From Xenorhabdus ishibashii (GTDB taxonomy: Bacteria > Pseudomonadota > Gammaproteobacteria > Enterobacterales > Enterobacteriaceae): 64,000 bases of DNA. Below, one piece after another: positions 40,082 to 48,699 of this stretch. The number at the start of each line of letters is the position of its first letter. Positions within the stretch are counted from its first letter, which is position 1. A program made the translations under genes and the position numbers. The DNA lies in the NCBI RefSeq assembly GCF_002632755.1, contig NZ_NJAK01000001.1, positions 1,240,001-1,304,000 on the forward strand. The letters are read 5' to 3'. Below the pieces are notes generated by a model that ran no database searches, was not told the origin of the DNA, and saw nothing but the letters and a program-made list of their open reading frames with translations.

Positions 40082-41042
40082 GTTTGTTGGCTAAAGCGAT
40101 CGTGGCTTTCATAAACCCGCATCGGGCAATCAGTTTTCTCAACCATTCTCCCAGACAATCATCACGATTTTGGACACAGCGCATCACGGCACGAGCACCG
40201 TGGATAATTAACGTTCGGAGATGACGGTTTCCATTTTTGCTCAGGGAAGACAGCCGGTTTTTTCCACCTGAACTGTGTTGTCGGGGAACCAGGCCACACC
40301 AGGCAGAAAGTTGCCGGCCATTGGCAAATTGGGGCGCACTGACTTCACTCACGAAGGCGGCTGCAATAAGAGGACCGACGCCGGGGATCGTGAGCAGATG
40401 GTGATAACCACTTTGCTGACGAGAAAGTGCCGCTATTTCATTATCCATTTCATGAATGCGAATGTTCAGATCCCGTAGGTCTTCCCCCAAAGTATGAAGC
40501 AAACGTCGTCGTACAGAGGACAGCTCATGGCTCTCCTCTTCTAGAATCTCAGGCAGGTACTGTTGCAGTTTCTGAAGACCAGCAGGAACGATCACCCCCT
40601 CCTCAGCGAGGAAAGCCCGAATCTGGTTGGCGAGTGCGGTACGTTGTTCCACCATGAGTTGTCGGGCACTGCGCAGTGCCTTGATATCTTGCTGTTCCAC
40701 CGTCTTGACCGGAACAAAATGGAGACCGGGTCGGCAGGCCGTTTCGCAGATAGCCAGTGCATCATTGGCATCATTTTTTTGATGATGGCTGAAAGCTTTA
40801 ACATGCTGGGTCGGCACAAGCCTGATGATAAATCCCATCGCCTGAAGGGTTCTGCCCCAATAGTGAGAAGTTGCACAGGCCTCCATAGCAATGAGGGTTC
40901 CTGACGAAAAAGTGCGCACAGTATCAAGCAATTTTTGCCGTGAAATTTTTCGGTTCGAGGCGACAGAACCGTCCGCCATCCAGACACAGACTTGAAAAAC
41001 GTTTTTGGCGAGGTCAATGCCAATGACTTTAATCGCATTCAT
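40077..41042 (-). pseudogene. IS110-family transposase (second type), 3'-truncated
   Basis: 321 residues, distinct from the IS110 at 13 kb. DEDD domain: VIGIDLAKNVFQV, AMEACATSHYW, KNDANDALAI. C-terminal Transposase_20: LTIPGVGPLIAAAF, GRQLSAWCGLVPRQHSSGGK and RHLRTLIIHGARAV with the Ser/Tyr-type catalytic region. The last residues ANKL run straight into the IS3 terminus, whose first bases provide the stop; roughly 15-20 residues are missing. To its right is a group II intron end, so this element also cut that intron. Confidence 0.88.
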
Positions 41043-41080
41043 GAGATGTTCTCCCGAAATTCAGTGCATCGGAAAAAAAG

Positions 41081-41520
41081 ATGGCACTATTTGCTGCTGA
41101 AAAAGGGGACGTCCATCACATCACTACATATCTGAAGGGGCTCAGGGACTTCCTCTGGAAGAACCTGAATACACCTGACAAAAGGCGTGTTCTGACTATC
41201 GTCATCAGGGTTATCAAAGGCTGGATAAATTATCACGGTATTTCTGATAACCAGAGACGAGTCGGGCAATTTATCTACCAAAGCAAGCGGGTACTCTACA
41301 GATGGTTTAACCGGAAGGGAGGGCGTCGGGGGCTAACGTGGGAAAAGCTGACTCTGATCCTGAAAGTGCTGGGTTATCCTTCAAGCTGGAAAGTCCATTC
41401 AATGTTCAATTCTTGCTGAATAGGTGTGACGACTGGGATCTGTCGGGAGCCGGATGCGGTAGTTCTGCATGTCCGGTTCTGAGGAGGGATCTGCCCGGGT
41501 GACTGGGCAGGTCTACTCAC
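41081..41520 (+). mobile_element. Group II intron 3' end (maturase X domain + RNA domains V/VI)
   Basis: The frame 41081-41419 is the C-terminal maturase domain X of an intron-encoded reverse transcriptase (VIRVIKGWINYHGISDN, then RRVLYRWFNRKGGRRGLTWEKL). Behind it, GAGCCGGATGCGGT...CCGGTTC (41447-41480) folds as domain V, and the ATCTGCCC/GGGCAGGT hairpin after it fits domain VI, ending near 41520 at CTACTCAC. The RT palm (YADD) and the 5' part are missing, removed when IS110 inserted. It sits inside an IS1 transposase gene. Confidence 0.8.
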
Positions 41521-41662
41521 CAAATGTGGTCATTCGGCGGGAATAAAAAGTGCCAGCGTTGGTTATGGTATGCTTGGGAACCCCGATTGAAACGTATCAT
41601 CGCGCATACTTTTGGTAAACGAAATAAGAAAACGCTGAAAAAGTTATTGAAAAAACTGTCTA

Positions 41663-42541
41663 GGGCGTGTTGATGTTTTGTGAGGGATTATTAGATAGCA
41701 TGATGATTTGGTATAATTACTTTCGCCAAAAAACAACCAGACCTCACCATCATGCCGCGAACTATGTTAACAGATCTCCAATGGAATAAGCTATCTGCGT
41801 TAATGCAACATGCGGGTTGGATTTATCACAAACCTGAACACCGTTTGACCGTTGAAGGCATTCTTTACCGAATGAGAACGAGCGTTCCCTGGCGCGATTT
41901 ACCGCCAGAATTCGGCAAATGGAATAGTGTCTTTCAACGTTTCAATGCGTGGTCAAAGAAAGGGGTTTTACAGCTCATTTTCAAGTGGTTATCTGGGTTT
42001 GCTGATAGGGAATGGTTGTTTATTGATGGGAGTATCGTCCGTGCTCATCAGCACAGTGCCGGAGCGGCTTCAGATGATGATGAGGCGATTGGCAAAAGTT
42101 GTGGTGGACGTTCAACCAAAATTCATTTGGCCGTCGATAGTTATGGCTTGCCTGTTCATTTTGAATTGTCCGGGGGACAAGTGCATGACATTGTTCATGC
42201 TGAAAGTTTAGTCGAACAATCGCCCCCTTCGGACTTTGTGATAGCTGACAAAGGGTACGACAGTCAGGCTTTCAGAAATCATATTGAACAGCAAGGAGCA
42301 ACACCGATTATTCCCTACCGGAAAAATAGCCGAAAATCGGATAAACAGATTGATAAATGTTTATATCGTTATCGTCATTTGGTGGAGAATGCGTTCGCTA
42401 GGGTTAAACATTTTCGTGCAATAGCAACAAGATACGATAAGCTTGAACGGAATTACGCCAGTATGTTGGCTCTGGCGTTTATCATTGTCTGGTTGCCCAT
42501 GTGGGTTGAATGAATTATGACCTTAAAACATCAACAGACCC
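41663..42541 (+). mobile_element. IS5-family (IS427-group) element, intact
   Basis: 879 bp. Terminal repeats GGGCGTGTTGATGTTTT and GGGTCTGTTGATGTTTT (inverse) with TA on both sides as target duplication. The ends and the single transposase gene are complete, so this is one of the potentially active elements in the window. Confidence 0.9.
41752..42513 (+). CDS. IS5-family transposase
   Basis: 253 residues in one frame. N-terminal DUF4096-like domain (LTDLQWNKLSALM, TVEGILYRMRTSVPWRDLPPEFG), catalytic Asp in LFIDGSIVRAHQ, second Asp in VIADKGYDSQAF, and Glu in RHLVENAFARVKHFR with the Y(2)R(3)E(6)R-like region. Length is normal for the IS427 group. Confidence 0.9.
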   Translation: MPRTMLTDLQWNKLSALMQHAGWIYHKPEHRLTVEGILYRMRTSVPWRDLPPEFGKWNSVFQRFNAWSKKGVLQLIFKWLSGFADREWLFIDGSIVRAHQHSAGAASDDDEAIGKSCGGRSTKIHLAVDSYGLPVHFELSGGQVHDIVHAESLVEQSPPSDFVIADKGYDSQAFRNHIEQQGATPIIPYRKNSRKSDKQIDKCLYRYRHLVENAFARVKHFRAIATRYDKLERNYASMLALAFIIVWLPMWVE

Positions 42542-42772
42542 TAAATGCAAGGTGACCTTTTGGTGTACTGATAATTATCGTTAACGTTACGTAACCGAAT
42601 TAAGCGCCTGAACCGTAAAACACTTGGTTATTCAAAATCACCTGAAATACATGACAAAATCATTGGTACTTTCATTGAACGTGAATATTATGTTTGAGGG
42701 TGATCAATGCTTTGAATACATGACCTAATATTTTATTTTTCAATCTGAATTGACGTTACTTGCAATAAAATA

Positions 42773-43104
42773 GTGAAAGAAGGGATGAATAACGTTGCGA
42801 TTCTTGCTACCACTGGGACGATAAAGGCAGGCCTTTATCAATCTCAGTTGGAAAAAGAAAAATTGAACTTTGTAGTTCCTGATGATATTCAACAAAAAAT
42901 TATTATGGAAAGTATTTTGATTTATAAAAGTGGAAATGAGGAAATGGCGTATCGATTATTAAAACCAGTTATTTCTCAACTTAAAAATATTGGGGTTGAG
43001 AAATTTATTATTGGATGTGGTGAAACTCCAGTTCTTCTTAAAAAGAATGGAACATGGATGGGTATATTGATGGTTCGAGGGAGCTAGTTAACTATTTGAT
43101 TTAG
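42773..43104 (+). pseudogene. Aspartate/glutamate racemase family C-terminal fragment
   Basis: NNVAILATTGTIKAGLYQSQL and KNIGVEKFIIGCGETPVLL match the second half of Asp/Glu racemases, including the Cys of the GCTE motif (here GCGE). The N-terminal half with the first catalytic Cys is missing; IS1 debris lies directly upstream. Near 43055 the frame shifts: DGYIDGSRELVNYLI, the expected family ending, continues in the next frame. Probably dead; its parent pathway cannot be told. Confidence 0.55.
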
Positions 43105-43280
43105 TGATGTTTTTTGATTATTTTTAAGTTAAATTATTTGTTATGCAATAAGATTCATGTGATCATTTGAATGAAACAAGTTGATCTGACAATAAAAAAT
43201 GATTTTATTACCAGATCAAGTTGCGACTCTTAAAAATTAATATAGCTAATCTATAAATAAGAATGGCTATTATTAAAGTG

Positions 43281-44276
43281 TTAATTTAATACTAAATTGA
43301 TTTGATTGTCTGTAGAACTTAAATCAAGAGTTTTTCCATTTAGTATGCTGTCATACATTTCTTGTAACTTTTCAGAGCTTATATTTTTGTCAGTAAACCT
43401 GAATATAGATGCGGCGACATACTCAGGGGAAAGCTCAAAAGAAAGCCATTTCCGATTCAATTGTTCAGCAATGCTGCCTGTGGTATTTGAACCACCGAAT
43501 ATATCAACTACCAAATCCCCTGGATCCGTTAGCATGTTAATAAAAAATTCAGGTAATTTCGATGGAAAGCGAGCAGGGTGGACTTTTACACCAATCTTTT
43601 TGCATCCAGAAAGGTATCCTCCGTTAGATTCAGAGTTTGGAATTTGCAATAAATTCGGTGGAATGGCTCCGCCGTTATCTTTGCCGAAGCTGCTACTAAT
43701 ATCGTGTCCTGATGGACGCATTTTAGGAGAATAAAATTTATTAGGATCCTCTATAAGTTTCTTCATTCTATCACTATAGGGAACCAACACTTTAGTAACA
43801 TCTGATTTAGGCCATTCAGTTTTACTGAACCACCATACAGTGTTTACCGAGTCTTTTACTCGAAGCTTTCTTTTATTAACCCATTCAATGGGGCTTGGTA
43901 ATTTCGATGGATTGAACCAATAAAAATCTTCAGCTAAATGAAAACCGATTTCATCAATCATCCTTATCATAACGCGGAAATTGTAAGCACTTCTGACGGG
44001 GACTCCTTTCATGTAAGCACCGCCAAAATCGACAACGAAACTCCCGTCATTCTTTAGTTTCTTAAACACCAATTCACCAAATTTCAGAAACCAATCAATG
44101 TACTGTTCTTGATCGTAATTACCATATTCTTTTTTACGTTGCAATGCAAAAGGGGGACTTGTCATCACTAAATTCAAACTGCTATCAGGCAACGCTTCAA
44201 GCATTTCTAGTGAGTCTGCAATGTACATTGCGCCTAAATCAGTTCTATATGCAGGCTTTTTACCGTCGAAAATCAT
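43281..44276 (-). CDS. PvuII-type DNA (cytosine-N4) methyltransferase
   Basis: 331 residues, close to M.PvuII throughout by memory of that sequence. Motif IV is TSPPF (39-43), the form of N4-cytosine enzymes, followed by ALQRKKEYGN; the SAM-binding motif I is VVDIFGGSNTTG near residue 258, so the order is that of a beta-class enzyme. WFNPSKLPSPIEWVNKRK is kept. It should protect CAGCTG sites. Divergent from the controller/endonuclease pair with a 55-bp gap. The site is inferred from similarity. Confidence 0.9.
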   Translation of the reverse strand: MIFDGKKPAYRTDLGAMYIADSLEMLEALPDSSLNLVMTSPPFALQRKKEYGNYDQEQYIDWFLKFGELVFKKLKNDGSFVVDFGGAYMKGVPVRSAYNFRVMIRMIDEIGFHLAEDFYWFNPSKLPSPIEWVNKRKLRVKDSVNTVWWFSKTEWPKSDVTKVLVPYSDRMKKLIEDPNKFYSPKMRPSGHDISSSFGKDNGGAIPPNLLQIPNSESNGGYLSGCKKIGVKVHPARFPSKLPEFFINMLTDPGDLVVDIFGGSNTTGSIAEQLNRKWLSFELSPEYVAASIFRFTDKNISSEKLQEMYDSILNGKTLDLSSTDNQINLVLN

Positions 44277-44331
44277 AACTGCTACTCATAGTCTGTAGAT
44301 CTATTGTCATCAAGACTGCATTGTCTCGCGA
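44277..44331. promoter_or_regulatory. C-box-like operator between methylase and controller genes
   Basis: ACTcatAGT at 44284-44292 and GTCatcaaGAC at 44306-44316 lie in the short divergent region. Controller proteins of PvuII-type systems bind paired dyads of this kind to delay the endonuclease. Spacing is plausible; exact boxes are not certain. Confidence 0.5.
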
Positions 44332-44568
44332 ATGGAACTAAAGATAAACCCCTCAAGAGCAAGAGTAATTTTTGCCCGTAACATCAGAAAGTTAAGGGAG
44401 AAACAGGGTTTGTCGCAAGAAGCCTTGGCAGATTTAGCTGGCTTGCATAGGACATACATTGGGTCAGTCGAAAGGTGTGAGAGAAACATATCTATAGATA
44501 ATATTGACCGAATTGCTTCAGCCCTTGGTGTCTCTCCTAGTTTCCTATTGGAGAATAATGATACATGA
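44332..44568 (+). CDS. Restriction-modification controller protein (C protein)
   Basis: 78 residues, HTH_3/XRE fold: [30 protein letters not shown] gives helices 1-3, with [20 protein letters not shown] as the recognition part, and [17 protein letters not shown] closing the domain. Size and motif [12 protein letters not shown] are typical of C proteins such as C.PvuII. Its stop overlaps the endonuclease start (ATGA), so endonuclease expression depends on it. Confidence 0.9.
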   Translation: MELKINPSRARVIFARNIRKLREKQGLSQEALADLAGLHRTYIGSVERCERNISIDNIDRIASALGVSPSFLLENNDT

Positions 44569-45068
44569 AATTTGAGTTGCATCCTGATTGGTCAAATCTA
44601 ATACGTCTATGGCCACAAGTTGAAGAGTACCAGCGTTTAGCCAATAAACATGGAATTTATGACATATTCCAAGACAATGGTGGAAAGATTTTACAGGTAC
44701 TTTTACTTTTAAGTTTAAAAGTTCTCCCAGGACGGGAAGGTAATGATGCGCAGGATATTACTGGCACTGAATTTGAATTAAAATCGGTTAATATTGAGTT
44801 AACTAAAAGCTTCTCTACGCATCACCATATGAATCCCACTATAATTGCGAAATACCGGAAGGTTCCATGGATTTTTGCAATTTATAGTAACATTACTATC
44901 AGGTCTGTTTATTTACTTATGCCCAATGATTTAGAGTCCTTTTATAATAAATGGGAAAGTCAGTGGCATGACAGGGGAGGGAAAGATATAAACAATCCTA
45001 AAATTCCTGTTAAATATGTGATGGAACATGGCCGCCTGCTATGGTCATCACCGCAAGAATTACTCTGA
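44565..45068 (+). CDS. PvuII-type type II restriction endonuclease
   Basis: 167 residues. Strongly similar to PvuII along its length: [72 protein letters not shown]. The PD-(D/E)xK residues are Asp61, Glu71 and Lys73; the THHH segment (85-88) corresponds to the PvuII recognition histidines. Predicted to cut CAG/CTG to blunt ends as a dimer. About 10 residues longer at the C-terminus than PvuII. GC and IS flanks point to acquisition. Confidence 0.92.
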   Translation: MKFELHPDWSNLIRLWPQVEEYQRLANKHGIYDIFQDNGGKILQVLLLLSLKVLPGREGNDAQDITGTEFELKSVNIELTKSFSTHHHMNPTIIAKYRKVPWIFAIYSNITIRSVYLLMPNDLESFYNKWESQWHDRGGKDINNPKIPVKYVMEHGRLLWSSPQELL

Positions 45069-45179
45069 ACGCTAGAAATCACAAAACAAGGCGACATGGG
45101 TGGTTTTTAAGCATAGGGTTAATAAATTCAGAGGCAGCGAGTTTCCTCTCGCTGTTCGTAATGCTTTCCGCCTTACCTA

Positions 45180-46435
45180 CAGGGCGCGAGCATACTTTTT
45201 AAAAGTCGATTGAATGGATACGAGAGACATGATCTAATTGGCTTTATTTTCCTTTTCATTGCTCGCTTATGACCCTGATTGAACATTTATCCGTTTTGAA
45301 AGAAACCCGCTCTGATTATAGTGGTATAAAGATCTCGGACACCTCAAAAGCCTGCTAATGTTATTAACATGACAATGAGGTATGACAATGAAATTGAAAC
45401 CGATCAAACGCCATTATTCCGTTGAATTTAAGCTGGAAGCGGTTCAGCAGGTTGTTCTCCATCATCAACGGGTTATTGATATCGCCCGTTCACTGGCCGT
45501 TGATGCCAGTACCTTGAGAAAATGGATCCGCCAGTATAAGGCCGAAATACAGGGGGTAACGCCTGCCGGTAAAGCCTTAACGCCCGAACAACGCCAGATA
45601 CAGGCGTTGGAAAAACAGGTCAGGCGTCTGGAAATGGAAAAAGAAATTTTAAAGCAGGCGGCCGTGTTGATGAGCGAGATACGCAGTGGTGCTATTCGTT
45701 GATCACACGGCTGAGTGCCCAATGGCCGGTCACGGAACTCTGTCAGGCACTTAAGGTGTCACGCAGCGCCTATTACGATTGGCGAGAACGTCCGGTCGAT
45801 ACAGAGCGTCTGCGGCTGCGCATCCGGACCCGTGAATTGTATAACCAAAGTCGGGGAGCCATCGGCAGCCGCTCCCTGAGCCACTTGCTGACCAATGAGG
45901 GCACACCGGTTGGGCGCTGGCTGGCTCGCCGGCTCATGCAAGAATGCGGCCTGCAAAGTCGTCAGCCGGGGGCTCACCGTTATCGTCCACCGGGGAAAGA
46001 GCACGTGGCGTCGCCGGATTTTTTGCAGCAGCATTTTGCCCCGGCTAGCCCAAATACCCGGTGGTGCGGGGACTATTGCGGTCGAACGACACAGGTCAGA
46101 AAACGGCAAAGGCACGGTAGATACGTCCTATTATGTCAATTCGCTGTCTCCCCGGCATAAATCATTAGGGCACTACATTCGCCAGCATTGGCGCATTGAG
46201 AATAGCCAGCATTACATCCTTGATGTGGTTTTTAAAGAGGATGATTCACGAATTGTTTTGGACGGAGCCATTGAAAATTTAGCGTTATTCCGGCGTATTG
46301 TATTGAATATGGTCAAACAATGTGATTGTGGGGCACCAAGCCAACGAAATAAACTTAAAAAAGCAGGCTGGAGTGATGATTATCATGCGCGAGTTTTCTT
46401 TGGGTGAATATTAACCAAAGTATGCTCGCGCCCTG
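45180..46435 (+). mobile_element. ISAs1-family element disrupted by an IS3 copy
   Basis: Perfect 17-bp terminal repeats CAGGGCGCGAGCATACT at 45180-45196 and, inverted, at 46419-46435. The transposase begins at 45269 (MTLIEHLSVLKETRSDY) and its end is at 46072-46407 (GHYIRQHWRIENSQHYILD, VFKEDDSRI, then GWSDDYHARVFFG). The middle was replaced by IS3 sequence. I see no target duplication. Confidence 0.88.
45317..46071 (+). mobile_element. IS3-family element, 3'-truncated, inside ISAs1
   Basis: Starts with the same terminus as at 10463 and 40081. orfA 45382-45702 is intact (106 aa); orfB begins at 45699 (LSAQWPVTELCQALKVSRSAYYDW) and is cut after TRWCGD at about 46071, where ISAs1 sequence takes over. 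The first catalytic Asp is the last recognisable residue. Confidence 0.88.
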
Positions 46436-46437
46436 CA

Positions 46438-46544
46438 TATAGCAGAACCAAAATAATATGACATAACGTTTTAGTATGAATGACAAGACTGCATTACTTA
46501 TGAAGTAGGTAGGCTACGTCAAATTATGGTTATTCTGCCATAGC
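46438..46544. repeat. MITE-like sequence with IS630-type ends
   Basis: TATAGCAGAACCA...AATATGACAT resembles the end of the 910-bp IS630, and the inverse motif TTATTCTGCCATA lies near the other border. About 107 bp without coding content. A non-autonomous derivative or eroded end of an IS630 is likely. Confidence 0.4.
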
Positions 46545-46602
46545 AGGTGGTTTTATGTTTAAGAAGCTAACGCATCTTAAACTGGCTAAAGCCATAATCA
46601 TA
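46545..46602. repeat. Solitary right end of an IS200-type element
   Basis: The sequence GTGGTTTTATGTTTAAG...CTAAAGCCATAATCA at 46548-46602 is repeated with few changes at the right end of the IS200 (47297-47348). A previous IS200 copy was lost or replaced, leaving its end. Confidence 0.7.
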
Positions 46603-47350
46603 ACCACCCGTATAACGGGTGGTTTGCTCTTGCCCTATAAGGGCTTGTTACCGACTGCGCCTAAATGACGCTGCTTTCTCTTCGTTCAAGCTAAGTGTCT
46701 TTGCTGCTTTGGCCTACCCCTTGAAGGGGTCTACATGCTCTTTACTACTCAATTTATCCGAGATTAAATCCGACTTTTCTTGCTCTCTGATATACTTTTG
46801 AATTGTCGCTTCATTTAGCCCTACCGTACTGACATAGAACCCTTCCGCCCAAAACTTTCTGTTGCCAAATTTATATTTTAAATTGGCGTGTCTATCAAAG
46901 ATCATCAACGAACTTTCAAAGATCATCAACGAACTTTTACCCTTCAAATATCCCATAAAGCTTGAAACGCTTAGCTTTGGTGGAATACTCACCAACATAT
47001 GAACATGATCTGGCATGAGATGACCTTCGATTATTTCCACACCTTTATACTTACAAAGGTCTCTGAGGATCTCTCCCACACTTGAACGAATATTATTAAA
47101 AATCACTTTCCGTCTATATTTCGGCGAAAAGACGATATGGTATTTACACAGCCACTTTGTATGCGCTGAGCTTTGTGCTTTAATGCCCATAAACACCTTT
47201 CCTTATTTGAGTTACGAATATTAGCTTGAACATCTATATCGTAACGGAAAGGTGTTTTTCTTGGTATAACCTTTGAACTCCACCCGCAAAGCGGGTGGTT
47301 TTATGTTTAAGACGCTAACGCGACTTAAACTGGCTAAAGCCATAATCAAA
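46603..47350 (-). mobile_element. IS200/IS605-family element
   Basis: Subterminal hairpins AACCACCCG-tata-CGGGTGGTT (left) and CCACCCGC-aa-GCGGGTGG (right) are present, as needed by Y1 transposases. One gene, no terminal inverted repeats or target duplication, as is normal for this family. Only tnpA is carried; no TnpB. Confidence 0.85.
46714..47196 (-). CDS. tnpA: IS200-type Y1 transposase TnpA (with 7-residue tandem duplication)
   Basis: 160 residues. HUH motif MPDHVHMLVSIPP and the catalytic Tyr in ATIQKYIREQE are present, as is KYHIVFSPKYRRKVIF at the start. Residues KSSLMIFESSLMIFD contain a repeated SSLMIF block, from a 21-bp direct duplication at about 46896-46937, next to the conserved KGKSS helix; family members of about 152 residues lack it. 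Whether activity survives is unclear. Confidence 0.88.
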   Translation of the reverse strand: MFMGIKAQSSAHTKWLCKYHIVFSPKYRRKVIFNNIRSSVGEILRDLCKYKGVEIIEGHLMPDHVHMLVSIPPKLSVSSFMGYLKGKSSLMIFESSLMIFDRHANLKYKFGNRKFWAEGFYVSTVGLNEATIQKYIREQEKSDLISDKLSSKEHVDPFKG

Positions 47351-47374
47351 AAACTTATTTTCTATTGAAAATAA

Positions 47375-47554
47375 GTTTATTATGTTGATCGAGCCATAGA
47401 GAAATCTGTTTCAAAAATTCCAACTGATAAATGTATTTTTAGCATTGCCATTTTTCATATGCCTATTAAATTATGGATAACAGAATTAGATGATAATGAT
47501 AAATCTCATAGTCAGACAAATTTTTATGATTTATTTCCTGGTTATTATAGATAA
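47375..47554 (+). pseudogene. C-terminal fragment of an unknown gene
   Basis: An open frame without start runs from the IS200 edge: AIEKSVSKIPTDKCIFSIAIF, then MPIKLWITELDDND and a stop after FYDLFPGYYR. The real-protein look is the only evidence. I do not recognise the family. Confidence 0.35.
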
Positions 47555-47602
47555 TTAAATTTAGGTGTATTTTTATATTATGGGTTTTTGTTTTGTTATT
47601 TA

Positions 47603-48591
47603 ACCCGAATTCTGCTTAAGCCATCATTGGAACAGCGTCTTCTGAGTAGAAAACTTTCAGTGATGGTTTTTTCAATTTAAGGCAGTAAGCGATCAGTCCA
47701 CCTAAAACGGTCAACATAAATCCTCTTATACTTCGGTGGCGAGAATGCTCTATCTGAGAAATTAATTTTAATTGTCCATTAATCGTTTCAATGATAAAAC
47801 GCTTTCTTAACATTAGCCTATCCCACTCAGCTTGCATACGGGCTTTCATGTTACGCCGTTTTTTCGTGATGAAAGTGACACCGCTGTTGGCTAAATCGTC
47901 CGCCAATTCCTGACTCAGATAACCTTTATCGCCGTAAAGAGAACCCATTAATTCTGTGGTTAATTCGCGAACCGGTTCCCGATCATCCACATTACCGGCC
48001 GTGACTTTAAGCGCGAGAATTTCCCCCTGATGATTGACAACCAAGTGTAATTTGAAACCATAAAACCATCCCATTGAATTTTTTCCACGCTGTGCGATCC
48101 CCGCAAAGACCTTATGTCGAGGGATGCGAATGTTATGGCAGACACTCAAACTGGTGGAATCAATAAAAGCAATGCCTGTGGGTTTCCCTTTTAATTGAGT
48201 CAGATAGCTGCATAATGGCATCAAAACGGAAGGGGCAACGCTGATAAAACGGGTATAACTGAGTAAAGTGGCGAAGTCGCGGTGGTGGTATTGCCAAATA
48301 TGTTTCAAATAAAAATTTTTAAAATCACGGTAATGCGACATATGAAAAAGGATCAAAATGGTCATGATTTCACTGGGATACATATGACCTTGTCGGCGGC
48401 GTAAACGATGCCCACTCTCAAGACAAAATTGTTCCCATTGAGGAATGAAAAAACGGCAAAAATCATCGACATCACAGAAAATTTCAACTAACTTGTCCAT
48501 AGCCTGTTCCCCCTCGGAGTTGTTTTCGGTGTGCACCAAAACTTTGCTCCTGGAACAGGCTTCTCGTCAATTTCTTATCCAGAATTCGGGT
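47603..48591 (-). mobile_element. IS982-family element (second type) with 6-bp target duplication
   Basis: Terminal repeats ACCCGAATTCTG and CAGAATTCGGGT, flanked by TATTTA at 47597-47602 and 48592-48597. 989 bp, intact and with its target duplication, so a simple recent insertion just ahead of the DUF262 gene. Confidence 0.92.
47616..48500 (-). CDS. IS982-family transposase
   Basis: 294 residues from ATG 48500 (MDKLVEIFCDVDDFCRFF), the usual family start; an upstream in-frame start at 48539 is less likely. MYPSEIMTILILFHMSHYRDFKNFY, catalytic Asp in AFIDSTSLSVCH, GFKLHLVVNHQG, second Asp in LYGDKGYLSQEL and Glu in RFIIETINGQLK are intact. Different from the IS982 at 7.3 kb. Confidence 0.92.
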   Translation of the reverse strand: MDKLVEIFCDVDDFCRFFIPQWEQFCLESGHRLRRRQGHMYPSEIMTILILFHMSHYRDFKNFYLKHIWQYHHRDFATLLSYTRFISVAPSVLMPLCSYLTQLKGKPTGIAFIDSTSLSVCHNIRIPRHKVFAGIAQRGKNSMGWFYGFKLHLVVNHQGEILALKVTAGNVDDREPVRELTTELMGSLYGDKGYLSQELADDLANSGVTFITKKRRNMKARMQAEWDRLMLRKRFIIETINGQLKLISQIEHSRHRSIRGFMLTVLGGLIAYCLKLKKPSLKVFYSEDAVPMMA

Positions 48592-48699
48592 TATTTACAA
48601 TGTGACTGATGTCAATAAATAATTGAAATTAAAAATTGAATTTTTCACAAAATTAATTATAATTTATATTATTATTTTTAATATAGTGCAGATGGAAAA

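Larger units (their letters stand above)
41521..42697 (+). pseudogene. IS1-family transposase remnant split by group II intron and IS5
   Basis: 41523-41662 encodes QMWSFGGNKKCQRWLWYAW and IIAHTFGKRNKKTLKKLLKK; after the IS5 (41663-42541) it resumes at 42544 with KCKVTFWCTDNYR and then, in a shifted frame, RLNRKTLGYSKSPEIHDKI and GTFIEREYYV before its stop. Joining across the IS5 with one TA restores the frame. The upstream part was replaced by the group II intron. Confidence 0.78.

Noticed and set aside
42773..43087. Complete small protein at 42.8 kb
   Set aside because: It aligns in memory only with the second half of Asp/Glu racemases and its expected end is in another frame, so it is a remnant.
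47616..48539. Transposase at 47.6 kb and transposase at 7.3 kb as copies of one element
   Set aside because: Both are IS982 family, but proteins, terminal repeats and target duplications differ.
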